Part shown: positions 12,012-23,365 of the stretch, one piece after another
Position numbering within the stretch: the first letter of the stretch is position 1
How the letters are laid out: each line of letters opens with the position of its first letter
NCBI GenBank assembly: GCA_029215795.1
Contig: JARDYH010000005.1
Location: 162,093,814 to 162,157,813, forward strand
From: Anniella stebbinsi
Taxonomy: Eukaryota > Chordata > Lepidosauria > Squamata > Anniellidae
Direction: 5' to 3'
Length of the DNA stretch: 64,000 nucleotides
Program-made: the position numbers and the translations under genes
The notes under the pieces: model-generated
Told to the model about the DNA's origin: nothing
The model's input: only the letters and a program-made list of their open reading frames with translations
The model's database searches: none

Positions 12012-12063
12012 ATGAGAAAGATCCTTCTGATTGCTTTGGTCCTGCTCTTCTCCAGCCATGAAG
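12012..12063 (+). CDS. Signal-peptide exon of a small secreted protein gene, unit 1
   Basis: The exon encodes a short signal peptide: MRK, a leucine-rich core (ILLIALVLLF), then SSHE. It ends in a phase-1 splice donor (GAAG|GTAAAT, exon end 12,063). A signal peptide followed by a phase-1 intron is the first-exon layout of Ly6/uPAR (three-finger) genes, and also of defensins and secreted phospholipases, so exon 1 alone does not assign a family. The terminal exon at 23,089 has a matching phase and a Ly6-type ending. The exon is identical at protein level in unit 2 (58,370). The intron is about 11 kb and full of transposons, starting with an L2 about 10-20 bp past the donor. Confidence 0.65.
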
Positions 12064-12074
12064 GTAAATCGCGT

Positions 12075-12985
12075 CATGAGGGAGGGAGCGGAGAGTGGGA
12101 GTTATTTACTGAACCTGAATCCAAACAAGACGGAGGTGCTTGCTGTCAAAGGCCACAACCTGGGTTTGGAGGTGTGTCAACCAGTTCTGGATGGGGTTAT
12201 ACTCCCCCTGAAAGACTGTGTTCACAGCTTGGGGGTACTCCTGGATCCGTCACTCCAAATGACAGCTCAGATAGATGCGATGGCCAGGAGTGCCTACTAT
12301 CAGCTTTGGCTGATACGCCAACTGAGCCCCTTCCTAGAGTTGGAAGAGCTAAAGATAGTAGTGCACATGCTGATAACTTCGAGGCACAACTTCTGCAATG
12401 CGCTGTACATAGGGCTACCTTTGTGCCTCATCCGGAAACGTCAACTAGTTCAAAATATGGCAGCCAGGTTGGTCACTGGTACACCTAGGAGTGACCACAT
12501 TACATCAGTCTTAAAATCACTCCACTGGCTGCCAATTAGTTTCCTGGTGAAGTATAAAGTGTTAGTTATTACCTTTAAAGCCCTACATGGTTTGGGTTCA
12601 GGTTGCCTGCAGGATCACCTTCTCCCATATAATCCGCCCTGCACACTCAGGTCCTCTGGGAAGAATTTAGTTCAATCATCTAGAACTAGGCTGATGAGTG
12701 TTACCCAGAGGACCTTCTCTTCTGCCGCTCCCAGACTATGGAATGGCCTGCCAGGAGAGATTCGACAACTTAGCGGTCTTCTTGAATTTTATAGTGCCTT
12801 GAAGGCTGATCTCTTCAGGCAGGCCTACCTAGTTGAATTTTAAGATGTTTTTAATAATGTATTAGTTTTATTTGTTTTAAATGTTTTATCTATTTGATGG
12901 TCTTTGTATTTATATTTATTGTTGCTCCCCACCTCAATCCAGAGGGAGAGGTGGGTAAAAAATAAAAAAAAAATATTATAATTAT
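12075..12985 (+). pseudogene. L2-type LINE ORF2 3' fragment in intron 1, unit 1
   Basis: An open frame runs to 12,843 and encodes LNPNKTEVL, GVLLDPSLQM, RSAYYQLWLIRQLSPFL, FCNALYIGLPL, LVQNMAARLVTGTPR and APRLWNGLPGEIR. This is the region downstream of the RT core in L2 elements. It closes with 'agggagaggtgggtaaaaa' and an A/ATT-rich tail at 12,985. It is 5'-truncated. The ortholog in unit 2 (58,433) has a CGA-to-TGA stop at 59,121, so unit 1 is less decayed. Its presence in both units dates the insertion before the duplication. Confidence 0.85.
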
Positions 12986-13225
12986 TACATGTTGGTGGGG
13001 GAGAATGAATTGTCATATTTATTTATGTACCATTAGTGGCAAGTATTCTGGAATCTGCTTAATAGCTAGAGTCAATACAAACTGATTCAACAACAGCAAA
13101 GAAAATGGAAAGAAATCCACTGAGGCAAACTGGGAACATTCCTTGAGCTGTCAGCTTGACATGGAATTCTCATACATGCCACAAACACACTCCCACACAC
13201 ACATTCACTAACATCTTCTTTCCTT

Positions 13226-13257
<32 letters not shown>

Positions 13258-14536
13258 GAAAACAATGGGATAAAAGGCTTTTTCTAAAGATTGGACCTGT
13301 CCCATGTTGAGAAGTCTTTTGTTTGCCTATTACCTGAAAAGTTCAGTAGGTAGGAGCGTAAAAACTGTTCAAGGCCATCTGAGCATTTTGCAATGTTAGA
13401 GAAGAGAAGTTACTTTCATTGTAACTTTTGGATTTCTTTTCTGCAATTGCTTGCTTTCATTAATATCTTTTGACTCTCTATGAGTTAATGGCAGGGGATG
13501 GGTAGTTTCCATGTTTTAAGAGTGCCGGGTTGTGTCATTTCACCTGGGGCCAACTGAACACAAAGCAAGAAAGACTGATAATGCATTTGGATGAAGTTTA
13601 TCATTATTCTATCTGCATTACAGGAAGCAGGGCTGTGGCAGAGCCAGGATGGCTAACGCCAGTCCTGTAAAGTAGTCCAGGAATCCTCTGCAGTGTAGTC
13701 TGTTGTTGTTCTCCAGTGTCCTTAGGGTTTTTAGGGGAATGCAAGACGGGGTAGGTGGCATAAAACTGATAGTAGCAGTGGGATAGAGGGAGTTTTTCTG
13801 AAATTGCACTAGGGCTATGCATCACTTCGGATCTGAATCACAAATCTGAGGTGAGGTGGGATGATTTGGGGTGGGGCTCAAAACAGATAAAAGGGGAGGC
13901 TGATGAGCTCCTAATCAATCTGAGGAGGACTGAAGCGATTTGAAGCGATTCGGCATGATTCAGCTATTTGAAGCTTTTTCAAGCACAGATCTACAGAGGA
14001 TTGCTGCATATATCCCATCATTTAAAAGCTCATGGAAAACTTGGCACATGCACTGATGTAACGAATGCCATTGCCAATGTCATCGTCATCAAGCTGCAGC
14101 ACCACACATTGAATAGCATTCATGTTAAGGATAGAATCCACCCATACCAAACTCTCTCTTTCTCTCTCCACACACACACAAACACACATATTTCTCAATC
14201 TGCAAATCACACACACACACCAACACACACACCAAGGCTAAATACATTTTCACTCAGACTGAAATGTATTCCCTGTCAGTCACAACCCCATGAAAAGATT
14301 TTTACATGAATTTATTGGGCTCCGATGGGAATGGATTTTGTTTCAAATAAAAATAAATGAATGACCCACCACTGCAGAAAAATGAACCCTTACCCAACCA
14401 GAAATGAACGGATGAGATCAGCAACCATCGACAGCAAGAAACATAAAAAACAGCAGTAAAGTCATATCAGGATGAGGATGATGAGGATGTTAATATTCTT
14501 TGAACTGTCTCTGAACTGTCACCAAACACAATGAGC
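12986..14536. other. Intron sequence, unit 1
   Basis: Non-coding by inspection and conserved in unit 2 (59,336-60,900). It contains a (TTG)n run at 13,228-13,258, (CA)-rich tracts at 14,165-14,235 and no cysteine-rich exon with usable splice sites that I could find. Confidence 0.5.
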
Positions 14537-14544
14537 CTTGACAG

Positions 14545-14864
14545 TAGGTTGACCATATGAAAAGGAGGACAGGGCTCATGTAACTTTAACAGTTGTAGAG
14601 AAAAGGGAATTTCAGCCAGTGTCATTTGTATGCAATTAGTTCCTGGTGAAATCCCCTCTTCATCACAACAGTTAAAGTTGCAGGGGCCCTGCCTTCTTTT
14701 GTATATGGTCACTGTAGTATAGTGCCTCCAACTTTAACTGTTGTGATGAAGAGGGAATTTCACCAAGAACTAAGTGCATACAAATGACACTGGCTGAAAT
14801 TCCTTTTTCTCTACAACCATTAAAGTTACATGAGCCCTGTCCTCCTTTTCATATGGTCAGCCTA
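14545..14864. mobile_element. Palindromic hAT-type MITE with 8-bp target duplication
   Basis: A 320-bp inverted repeat: the left arm starts TAGGTTGACCATATG and the right arm ends CATATGGTCAGCCTA, with further long complementarity inward. It is flanked by CTTGACAG (14,537-14,544) and CTCGACAG (14,865-14,872). Unit 2 has the empty site 'cctcgacagccatc' at about 60,905, so the element inserted after the duplication or was precisely lost. An 8-bp duplication is the hAT hallmark. Related copies lie at 15,873, 35,613, 47,456 and 49,452, and a half-copy at 24,196 and 63,744. Confidence 0.85.
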
Positions 14865-15049
14865 CTCGACAGTCATCGCACACTGCAGCTGCCCCCTCCA
14901 CACACTCATGCAGCACCTGTTGAGAAGGAACAGGCCAGGTAAGCAAGGCTTAAGTGAGCCAGCTAACCGGCACTATATTAACCCTCTCCTTGCCCAGAAG
15001 GGCTCCTATCCCCTCCCTTTTAAAGGGAGCAGGTTGCTGCATGAAAATA

Positions 15050-15086
<37 letters not shown>

Positions 15087-15215
15087 TTGTAAACTGGCAG
15101 CAGAGAACAGCCGGGGAAAGTGAGTGGAGAGAGAGATGCAGATCACTGAGATGAGAGAGAGGGAGGGAGGGAGGGAGGGAGAAAATTGAGTGAGAGGAGA
15201 GAATGGGCCCTAGAT

Positions 15216-16655
15216 TAGGGTGACCAGATAAAATCCAGGTCAGGGCTCATGTAACTTTAACAGTTGTAGAGAAAAGGGAATTTCAGCCAGAGTCATTTGT
15301 ATGCAATTACTTCCTGGTAAAAGTCCCTCTTCATCACAACAGTTAAAGGTGCAGGCACTATACTAGAGTGACCATATACAAAGGAAGGCAGGGCCCCTGC
15401 AACTTTAACTGTTGTGCTGAAGAGGGAATTTCACCAGGAATAGGGTGACCAGATGACCAGAAACCCCCGGACAAGTCCGGAAAATGACAGAAAAACAGGA
15501 ATCCGGGCGGAAATCCTCGTTTCAGCCACCAAATCCGGAAAATTTGCCACCCCGCCCTTTTCCCAGGATGTGGCATCTCAGCCTGCTCCACCAAGGCAGT
15601 AGAATGGGGTGGTAGAAAGTGGATTGTGCCACTTCTGATTACAGGTGGGAGATCATATTTTTGAATAGTTCCCTATGTTAAGCTTGTGCATACACTCACA
15701 GCTCCCTCCAAATCTAAAACTATCATAGCAGGGAGCAGGCTGAACTAGAAAAGTTCTCTGTGCTTTTCTTTTCTACTAGCAGGATTGTTGCTGTTTTTAT
15801 GGAGGGCAGCCTGCAGTGGTAAAGGGCATCCTACCAGGGTTCCACCCCTTCATTCTGCTTCATGCATAGAGATAGGGTGACCAGATAAAATCCAGGTCAG
15901 GGCTCATGTAACTTTAACAGTTGTAGAGCAAAGGGAATTTCAGCCAGTGTCATTTTGTATCCAATTAGTTCCTGGTGAAATTCCCTCTTCATCACAACAG
16001 TTAAAGTTGCAGGGGCCCTGCCTTCTTTTGTATATGGTCACTCTAGTATAGTGCCTGCACCTTTAACTGTTGTGATGAAGAGGGAATATCACCAGGAACT
16101 AATTGCATACAAATGACACTGGCTGAAATTCCCTTTTCTCTACAACTGTTAAAGTTACATGAACCCTGACCTGGATTTTATCTGGTCACCCTAATAGAGA
16201 GCTTTTCTGTAATTACGTGGAATGATATGGCAGATTGAACTGGTAGAATCTTTCACTGTTCCACTATTTTGTCATGTTCCCCTACATTACAAAAAGAAAA
16301 AGATAGCAGTTTCCCTGGTGTGCTAGTGTTTTACATGCAGGAAGATGGTTGTGGTTGTTGTTGTTGTTGTTGCCTTGGATGAGTATGTGGGTGGGTAATA
16401 TATTTTTAATGCTATTTTATTTTTTACCTTGGGGTGTGTGTGCATGTCTGTGTGTAGATTTATTATATTGATGAACGTTATTGGGTGGGTGTGGATTATT
16501 ATTATTATTATTATTTTGCCTTTGGTGTGTGTGGGGGGAGTTTTTTAAATTGTCTTGGAGAGGATGTGGCTTTTTTCCACTTTGGGTGAGTGTGCAGGGG
16601 GGTGGATTTAATTTTTTTATTGCCTGTGGTAAGCATGTGTGAGGTGTGTATGTGT

Positions 16656-16697
<42 letters not shown>

Positions 16698-18284
16698 TTA
16701 CCTTGGGTGTGTGTATGTGTAAATGAGTTTTTATTTTTGCCTTAGGTAGGTGGATTCCCCACCATCAACAGCACCATTGGTTTGTTTCTATAATAAAAAA
16801 ATGTGGCTCCAAAACTGCTTTTATGCTGATGCAGATGTTGATTATTATTATTACTACATGCAAGGGGGTACATGCTCTCACAACTTTCAGCTCAGTTCCA
16901 AACATTGCTTTTCTGTATGGCTTTGAGATTATGATTATTTTACAGTGTGGCTTTCTGGATTTCCCCCCTCCCTCAACCTGGTGAAATGTTAACAGTTAAA
17001 ATTGCAGAAGCCCTGATCTCTCTTATGTACCTGATCATGTTGAGAATTGTCCTGTCCCAGCAAGATAATATGTGAGTGCATAGTGTGGCTTGTCTTGTCT
17101 GAGTGTGTCTGGATCTCCTAGGTTCTGAAATCATCTTTCTGCAGGTTGCATGATCCAGGAGGCCAGGCTCTGGTGATTGCATAGTTCTCCTTCACAGGAC
17201 GGGCTTGCACTTGTTAGAGAAAGGTGAACAGATGTGAAGAGGCTGCAATTCTATATTCATTTCTCTGAAAGGAAGTTTTATTGAAATCAAAGGGACTTGT
17301 TTCTGAGGTTTCTTTGGGCAGGTTTGTTTTTTTTGGGGGGGGGGGTCCCTGATTGGATTTCTGTTTTCTGCACACTGAGGCAATGTAAATTCAGGAAACT
17401 TTTGGATAAAAGGGGGGAAAGATCCTTGTCTATCATTGTGATAATGGGCATCTGTTCTGGCCTTTCTTTGTATCACTACTGACCATGGTCTTGTTCACAT
17501 GGCTAATGAACCAGAGATATGACACATTTTTAGATTAGTTTCTCACTGATAAACCAGAAGTTGAAACAAGCTAAGAGGTGCTAGTGAGAAATAACTGCTA
17601 CAAACCTTTAGTCCATTTTTTTCCATGGCTGTTTGCAGGGTAATAATATTTTATACTCTTTCTGAATGCTAGATTGCTAGTTTGTTGTACTAGATTTTCC
17701 TGTACTAGATTTTGCTGCACTTGTCAAGTGCTTCATATGTTCAGTGCGGAATCTGTGAGTATGGATATGAGAAAGGTGATGGGGAAAGAATGTTAAATGT
17801 TAGGAAAGGTGAGACTATGGTCCTCCAGTGAAGGATTTGCAGTCAGAAAAGATATTTGAGGGAAAGGGAGACTGTATGACACGAAGTATAGCAAAAGCTT
17901 TAAAGTACAGCAAAAGCTACAAAAGTAGGAGTGAAGTTAATTTCAGATACATTGAACGTCTCAGTGATTTTAACATTAAGATGTTATTTAGAACAGGTTT
18001 GTCTTAATAGTATGCTGTGAAATCAGACATGTGACCAAGGCCACCTTTGGGTGGCATGTCCCTTTGGGGGCCGGCCATGTTGGTGGACACACACCCTTGG
18101 GGGCCGGCCATGTTGGTGGGCACGCCCCCTTGGGGCAGCAATGTTGTCCTCCTTTTTGGTTTCCAAAATATGGTCACCCTAACCAGGAACTAAGTGCATA
18201 CAAATGACACTGGCCAAAATTTCCTTATCTCTACAATTGTTCAAGTTACATGAGCCCTGACCTGGATTTTATCTGGTCAGCCCA
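15216..18284. mobile_element. 3.1-kb composite hAT-type insertion, present only in unit 1
   Basis: It starts TAGGGTGACCAGATAAAATC, ends in the inverse form, and is flanked by the perfect 8-bp repeat CCCTAGAT (15,208-15,215 and 18,285-18,292). Unit 2 has a single CCCTAGAT at the empty site (about 61,220). Inside are several MITE ends, a complete nested MITE (15,873-16,193), (TTATTA)-type microsatellites around 16,500 and 16,660, and a second copy of the 8,461-10,599 transposon relic at 16,973-18,180. No transposase frame was found, so any movement needed another element's enzyme. Confidence 0.8.
15873..16193. mobile_element. Palindromic hAT-type MITE nested in the composite
   Basis: Ends TAGGGTGACCAGATAAAATC and its complement are flanked by ATAGAGA on both sides (15,866-15,872 and 16,194-16,200). 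The interior is the same 'taactttaacagttgtagag' sequence as the MITE at 14,545. Non-coding. Confidence 0.8.
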
Positions 18285-18292
18285 CCCTAGAT

Positions 18293-19471
18293 GTCACGAT
18301 CCCAGAGCCCTGCACCAACAGAAGGAGGGCAGCTGCTCTGAACAGCCCCACTGGCCACTTTCTCATTGCAGCAAAAGCAGAAGCCACCAAGGGAAAGAGG
18401 TTAGTTGAGCACCTGGTGGAGGTGGGGTGGGCTCTCCAAGCAGGGCAGGTGGCGGGGTGGGGGAGCAGGTGCTTCTTTACATTCATGGTGTGGCCAGCTC
18501 TGCCCCCCTGTGCTTCCCCCCACATCATCCCCTTCAGTTTCCTCACCTCTGCATCAGCATCTTTCTTCTTTCTTTCCTGACCTTGCTGCTCCCTGTCTGG
18601 CACCACCAGGAGCTCCTCTGCCTCCCTGATTTGGAGGCCCAGCAGCTCCACCTCCTCCTCCTCCTCCTGTGACCATTGAGCCTGGCTGGGGAGATAACCG
18701 GCTGTGTGCAGATACCCCCTGCCATGGTAATGGCGTGTCAGATCTACATGTGCTTTCCAGAGGCCTGGAAAACCTGCACACTGCAGCCACCCCCTCCCAA
18801 TCGAGGCTTGCACGGGCCTCTTAATGCAAGCGGAGTCCATTTTCAAGCCTTAATTTACAAAGCGGGGTGGGTGGAGCAGTCATCTTCCTTCCCTGCCTCT
18901 CCCAGAAGTCTCAAGTCTCATAATCCAAAGTAATTATGATGAACTGGTGAAATGAAATATACTCTCTCTGTCAGCAAAAGGTAAAAATCTCCAAGCTATT
19001 TGAGTCTTCGGAGGAGGTGTTCTCCTATCCAGCAATGGGTCTAAGACCTCATTAAAGTCCACCCCCACAACCAGATAATCATAAGCCATATTAACCAATT
19101 TGCTAAATCAATGATGAAGCATAACTGGGCAATCAGTATTAGGCCAATATAAATTGATCATAGCAAATAGGTTATCCATATACTTCCAAAATGGATTCAA
19201 AAAGTGTCCTTCTGTGTCTAGAATCACCCACTGAACTACAACGGAAAGTCGACTATGAATTAAAATTAGAGATGTGAGAATGTTGCCTCTCGATATTCTC
19301 CACCCTGTGTGTAAGCAGAGAAAAGTACACTACATATGCATTTTTTTCTTTTTCTATCTTTTCTATTTTGATGGTATATTTTGTTAAAATTTTCAAAAAA
19401 ATGATTAATAATAATAATAATAATAATAATAGTAACAATAGAAGTTGACTTTAGGTTGTTTCTGCCCTGGC
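18293..19471. other. Intron sequence conserved between units
   Basis: It matches 61,230-62,392 in unit 2. The GC-rich part (18,300-18,850) holds a (CTC)n run, and open frames there are compositional. It ends in an (ATA)n tract near 19,405-19,430. No exon recognised. Confidence 0.45.
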
Positions 19472-22400
19472 ATTTAGGGGTGGGGTGGGGTGGGGTCTGC
19501 AGTTTTCTGTCTATTACACATCTCTCCTTTGCTCTGCAGTCTCCCATGCTGCCTGCAGTTCTTGATCTGAAAAGGCCCCATGGGAGGAATGAATTCATGA
19601 TGTCTTCCCCTGGGCAGGAAATGAGGGAAGCCAAGGAGGCTGCAGGCTGTCAGAGAGATGATTGTCCAATGACAGACAGAACTCTCACACACACCCCTCA
19701 GCCATCTCATGTATAATTCTGCATTGAATTTCTTTTCCAAATCAGTTTCTTTTCTATCAAATTTAATGACAGTGGTCAAAAGATACAATGGAGAAAGTTT
19801 TGGCACAGCAGTAAAAAACACAGAGAGAGAGACCAGTTGCTAATCAGACCTGTGAAGTCTGCTATCATATCTTGGTGACTATGGAGTAATTTTGGAGATG
19901 TATTAATTTTGGAGTTATAGAATCATTGTTAGGGTGACCATAAGGAAAGGAGGACAAGGCTCCTGTATCTTTAATACAGTAATATTAGGAATGACATAAG
20001 AGAGAAGAAGCTGGAGAAGGGGATCCATTTCATCTTGATCTCCCTAGCTGATTCTGAAATTCTGTGGGACATGGATTTCCTGCCTGCAGCCTAGATCGGG
20101 TAGTGCTCTAAACCTGAACTCCACATATGCACATAGCATCTCTTGAAAAAGGAGCTCTCTCCAAAGTGCCCAATGCATCCCTGATCCATCGGGAAGTCCA
20201 CCTTCTCACTCCCAGTGGCACCAGCCACTATTGTCCCACATCCTCTTTCTCATCTCTGTCTGTCAACTGCTTGTTTGACAAGCAGAGAGCATGGACTCAA
20301 GAAGGCAGAGGAGCCTTTCACCACCACCACCATGGTTCCGTTGCCTCTTGCTCTGATGAAAGGAAGCAGATTGCAATGTTGGAGAATAGAGGCATCTCCA
20401 GGGGTTCTTGTCAGTGTGCCTCTGGTGGGATGTGGCCCCCGGGGATATGTCCAATGAAGCCTATCCTTGATGCCGAACCTGTCTCATCCACCAGGCTTCT
20501 GCGTTTCCTCATGCACACATAGCAACAGGTGGTAAAAAAAATTCTTAAGTCATCTTTTGTCTTTCTCAGCTAAAGGTCTCACGTGTTACAGGCATATGTT
20601 TCCAGGTGAGAGGCCAATGAAAGTGACAGCTCATCGTGGTGAGATCTGTGTGTCAACATACATTCAGAATCTCCCTTCCGGTATGTATTATTTCGTAGGG
20701 TTCCCATGAGCATGAGACTGGGCCCTTGAGGGCAGCAACACCCCTCCCTGCATCCAGCCCTGACAGACCCAGTCGGGCACCCCAGCAGTGAGTGTGGACA
20801 ATAGGGGTGTGCTCTCCGCCCCGGGATTATCTGGTAACCATGAACATCCACAGAGCATTCAATCTTCCAGAGCAGAGATTGGCCACTTCTAAACCCATAA
20901 AATAATTTCAGATTGGAGATGATTGAATTTATCACACTATTTTGTGTGTGTAGTGTGTCTAATTGAAAACCTCCCAGTAAGGAACATGGGGTGGTGAGGT
21001 GGTGTAGTTTTCATAATAGATAGTGACATCTGTGGCTAGCCAATTAGGAATTGCCACAGCACTCTCCCTCCCTGTTCTGTGCAAAATGAGATTAGGGGGT
21101 GTTTGGTTGCAAAGTGAGATTTAGAGAAGGACAGAGAGGAGAGAGAGGGGGGAAGGAGGGAGGGGGGAGGGAGGGAGATCTACAAAATCTTCTAAACCTG
21201 AGTCAGACAGGCTCTTTATTATTTCAGTTAAACTATCACTCCTATTGCCTGGCTGGGCTTCTAGTGTGTGTGGGGGGGGGGAGTTCCTCATACCTGACTG
21301 ACAATGGGAGAGGGGTGCCTCCTCCTCTTCATCCTGCAAGACTCCTGTCCTCTCTGAGATTGGGCAAGCTGTGTGCTGCTGTTGTGGCATTCGTTGAGAT
21401 ATTTACTTATTTGGTATTGCACGAAGTGCTTTCCCATTGCTCCTTTTCCCTCTCCCTCACCATACAGATCAAAGCACGAGAGGTGCCTAAGAGAAGACAT
21501 TTGAGTTCGGAATTTAAATGATATGAATCATTGCATAAAGGGATCTGCTCCAAAACTGGCATGCCAAAAGCACTCTGTAAAAGCTGTCACAGTGCTAATT
21601 TGCATGTGTTTATCTTTAAAACTGAGGGAGCTGTGAGCATTTCTGTTATTTTCCATTGACGAGAATGTTCCAGTTACCCAAAAACGGAGCAGTTTTTCAT
21701 TGAACTATTCAGCAGAGCAAATTGAGAGACCTGCTCCAGAAATTGGGGAGGAGGAATGCCACTACGGGGCTTCAGCTCAAATTTCGAAGCAGAGAAAACC
21801 CACTTTGCACACTCCTGTTGGATCACTGCTGTGTAGTCATGGCACTTTGGCAAGCACTTGGTAGCTTCTGCAGCAGCTGCCAAACTTGCAAACTTGCCGC
21901 CTACGCATGAATGGCAGCCACCATTGGTGTGAAAGGGGGAAGTTCACAATTTTGGGAGGTTCTGGAAATTTCACATTTCCCACTTTCGTCTTAATGGCAG
22001 CAACCAATACCCAGGATGGGGGAAAGGTGCAATTCCTGGAGGCTTGGGAAATTACATGTTTCCCCCCACAATGCCAATCAGGGCCATAAAGGATGTAGCA
22101 ATTTTTGATCAGGAATTTCCTACTTTGCATCTTCAGGGCCAAACACAGACTTGGGTGCAAACTGTGGTCAATTCCATACCTTTCTGAGATTGCTATCTGA
22201 TTTAAAGACCAAAAGAAAAGTGTTTGGCATTACACATATACTTGAGAAATGCATCTGAAGGAATGTGATTCCCCCCCCCCAAAAAAAAACAGGCAAAACA
22301 AAATGGTCTTTAATCAATGGGAGAGAAATGCAAACACTTTAAAGATGTATGCATTTGATGCACATAACTGGAAAAAATACACATGATAATACACACCTAT

Positions 22401-22852
22401 CTTCCTGCCGCAAGAGAAAAAGACGATCTCACACAAAGTGACATGGACTCAAGTTGGAATGAACTTTGGGATGGAATTAGGAAAACATCAGGGAGGTCAG
22501 GGTTTGTTGATTCTCACATCTCTACTACTAATGCATGATGATGCAGAACAAGGTCAGGGGGCAATGTACTTACTCCAGAGTATATAAATATATTCCTATA
22601 TGTAATGTTATATTGTCCCATCAGTTTTTGAATTTGCTCCACCCCCCCCCCCACACACACACACAAAAGGGTCTTTACAAATATTTGAATGTGTTTTCTG
22701 CAGCAATTTTCCCTTTTAATAAATTTATCTAATTATTTGAAAACCTGTTATGGGTATTGTCCATGAAATACCCTTCATACCTTCCTCCAATATCCATGTT
22801 TGTGCACATTTTGGAAGGTGTAAAGCACATTGCAACTTCGGAAAAGTGCAAG
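19472..22852. other. Intron segment missing from unit 2
   Basis: Unit 2 passes directly from the counterpart of 19,471 to that of 22,853 at 62,390. I searched both strands for a short cysteine-rich exon with phase-1 borders and did not find a convincing one. Contents are microsatellite and low-copy sequence, including (GGGA)-rich 21,130-21,180 and a poly-C run at 22,640. Confidence 0.5.
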
Positions 22853-23088
22853 TATATGGTCATTTGTGTGTAGGTTGAGGGGTGAAATTGAGTGTGTTTG
22901 TATAGAAATTGGACTGAATAGTTTTGGGGTTATTTTTGCTTTTTGTTTTTCCACCATCTCCAGCTCTGAAACATCCTTGACTTCTCAATTAAGTTTTCTC
23001 TCACTAAAATCTGATCATCAACTGTCTATTCCGACACTTCCAAATAAAAGGAATCTCTTAATGATACTATTTTCTTTCCCATTTTTAG

Positions 23089-23243
23089 GTACAGGATATT
23101 TTTCTTTTTTTTCAACTCTACGAATTCAGAAATGCAATGTAGGACGCATAAGAGGGGGTTTAATATTATGGAACATCTGCTGCGCGACTGATCTGTGTAA
23201 TTATCCAAAGCCACTTTCGTTTCACATTTATCCCCCAAAATAA
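23089..23243 (+). CDS. Terminal exon of a Ly6/three-finger-like secreted protein gene, unit 1
   Basis: The acceptor is pyrimidine-rich (ttctttcccatttttAG|GT), and the exon starts in phase 1, compatible with exon 1 at 12,063. It encodes 51 residues to TAA at 23,241-23,243. The block ICCATDLCN is the C-terminal signature of Ly6/uPAR and related three-finger proteins (CC-x-x-D-x-C-N), preceded by one more Cys in RIQKCN. Four cysteines alone cannot make a full three-finger fold; a middle exon would be expected and was not found. It differs strongly from the unit 2 exon (62,623), though flanks are almost identical. Three-finger toxins belong to this superfamily, but nothing here shows toxicity. 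The function is unknown. Confidence 0.6.
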
Positions 23244-23359
23244 GAAACATTATTAACCATGCTTTCTTACTGGATAAAGCTTGTTTTAATCTTTGGTGGC
23301 CTCAGCCCAGCTTCTCATATCGTCTTTATTATGTAGTAGTGAAATATTCTAAATGACAT

Positions 23360-23365
23360 AATAAA
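23360..23365 (+). terminator. Polyadenylation signal AATAAA, unit 1
   Basis: AATAAA lies 117 bp past the stop codon of the terminal exon and is followed by a T/GT-rich stretch (23,390-23,405). It is conserved in unit 2 at 62,902-62,907. Confidence 0.6.

Noticed and set aside
11931..12488. A 185-codon open frame over exon 1, mirrored at 58,289-58,846, as a single-exon gene
   Set aside because: After the splice donor it reads L2 sequence out of the LINE's own frame; the first ATG is at 12,012. Better explained as exon 1 plus intron.
13228..13258. Poly-Asn coding tract on the minus strand
   Set aside because: A TTG/CAA microsatellite with no surrounding gene.
22830..23243. A 137-codon single-exon gene ending in the Ly6-type block
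   Set aside because: The upstream part evolves like intron and a strong acceptor at 23,088 precedes the fast-changing part; treated as intron plus exon, though the open frame exists in both units.
23089..23243. Calling the gene a venom toxin
   Set aside because: Only a superfamily-level C-terminal cysteine signature is visible; Ly6 proteins with ordinary roles share it.
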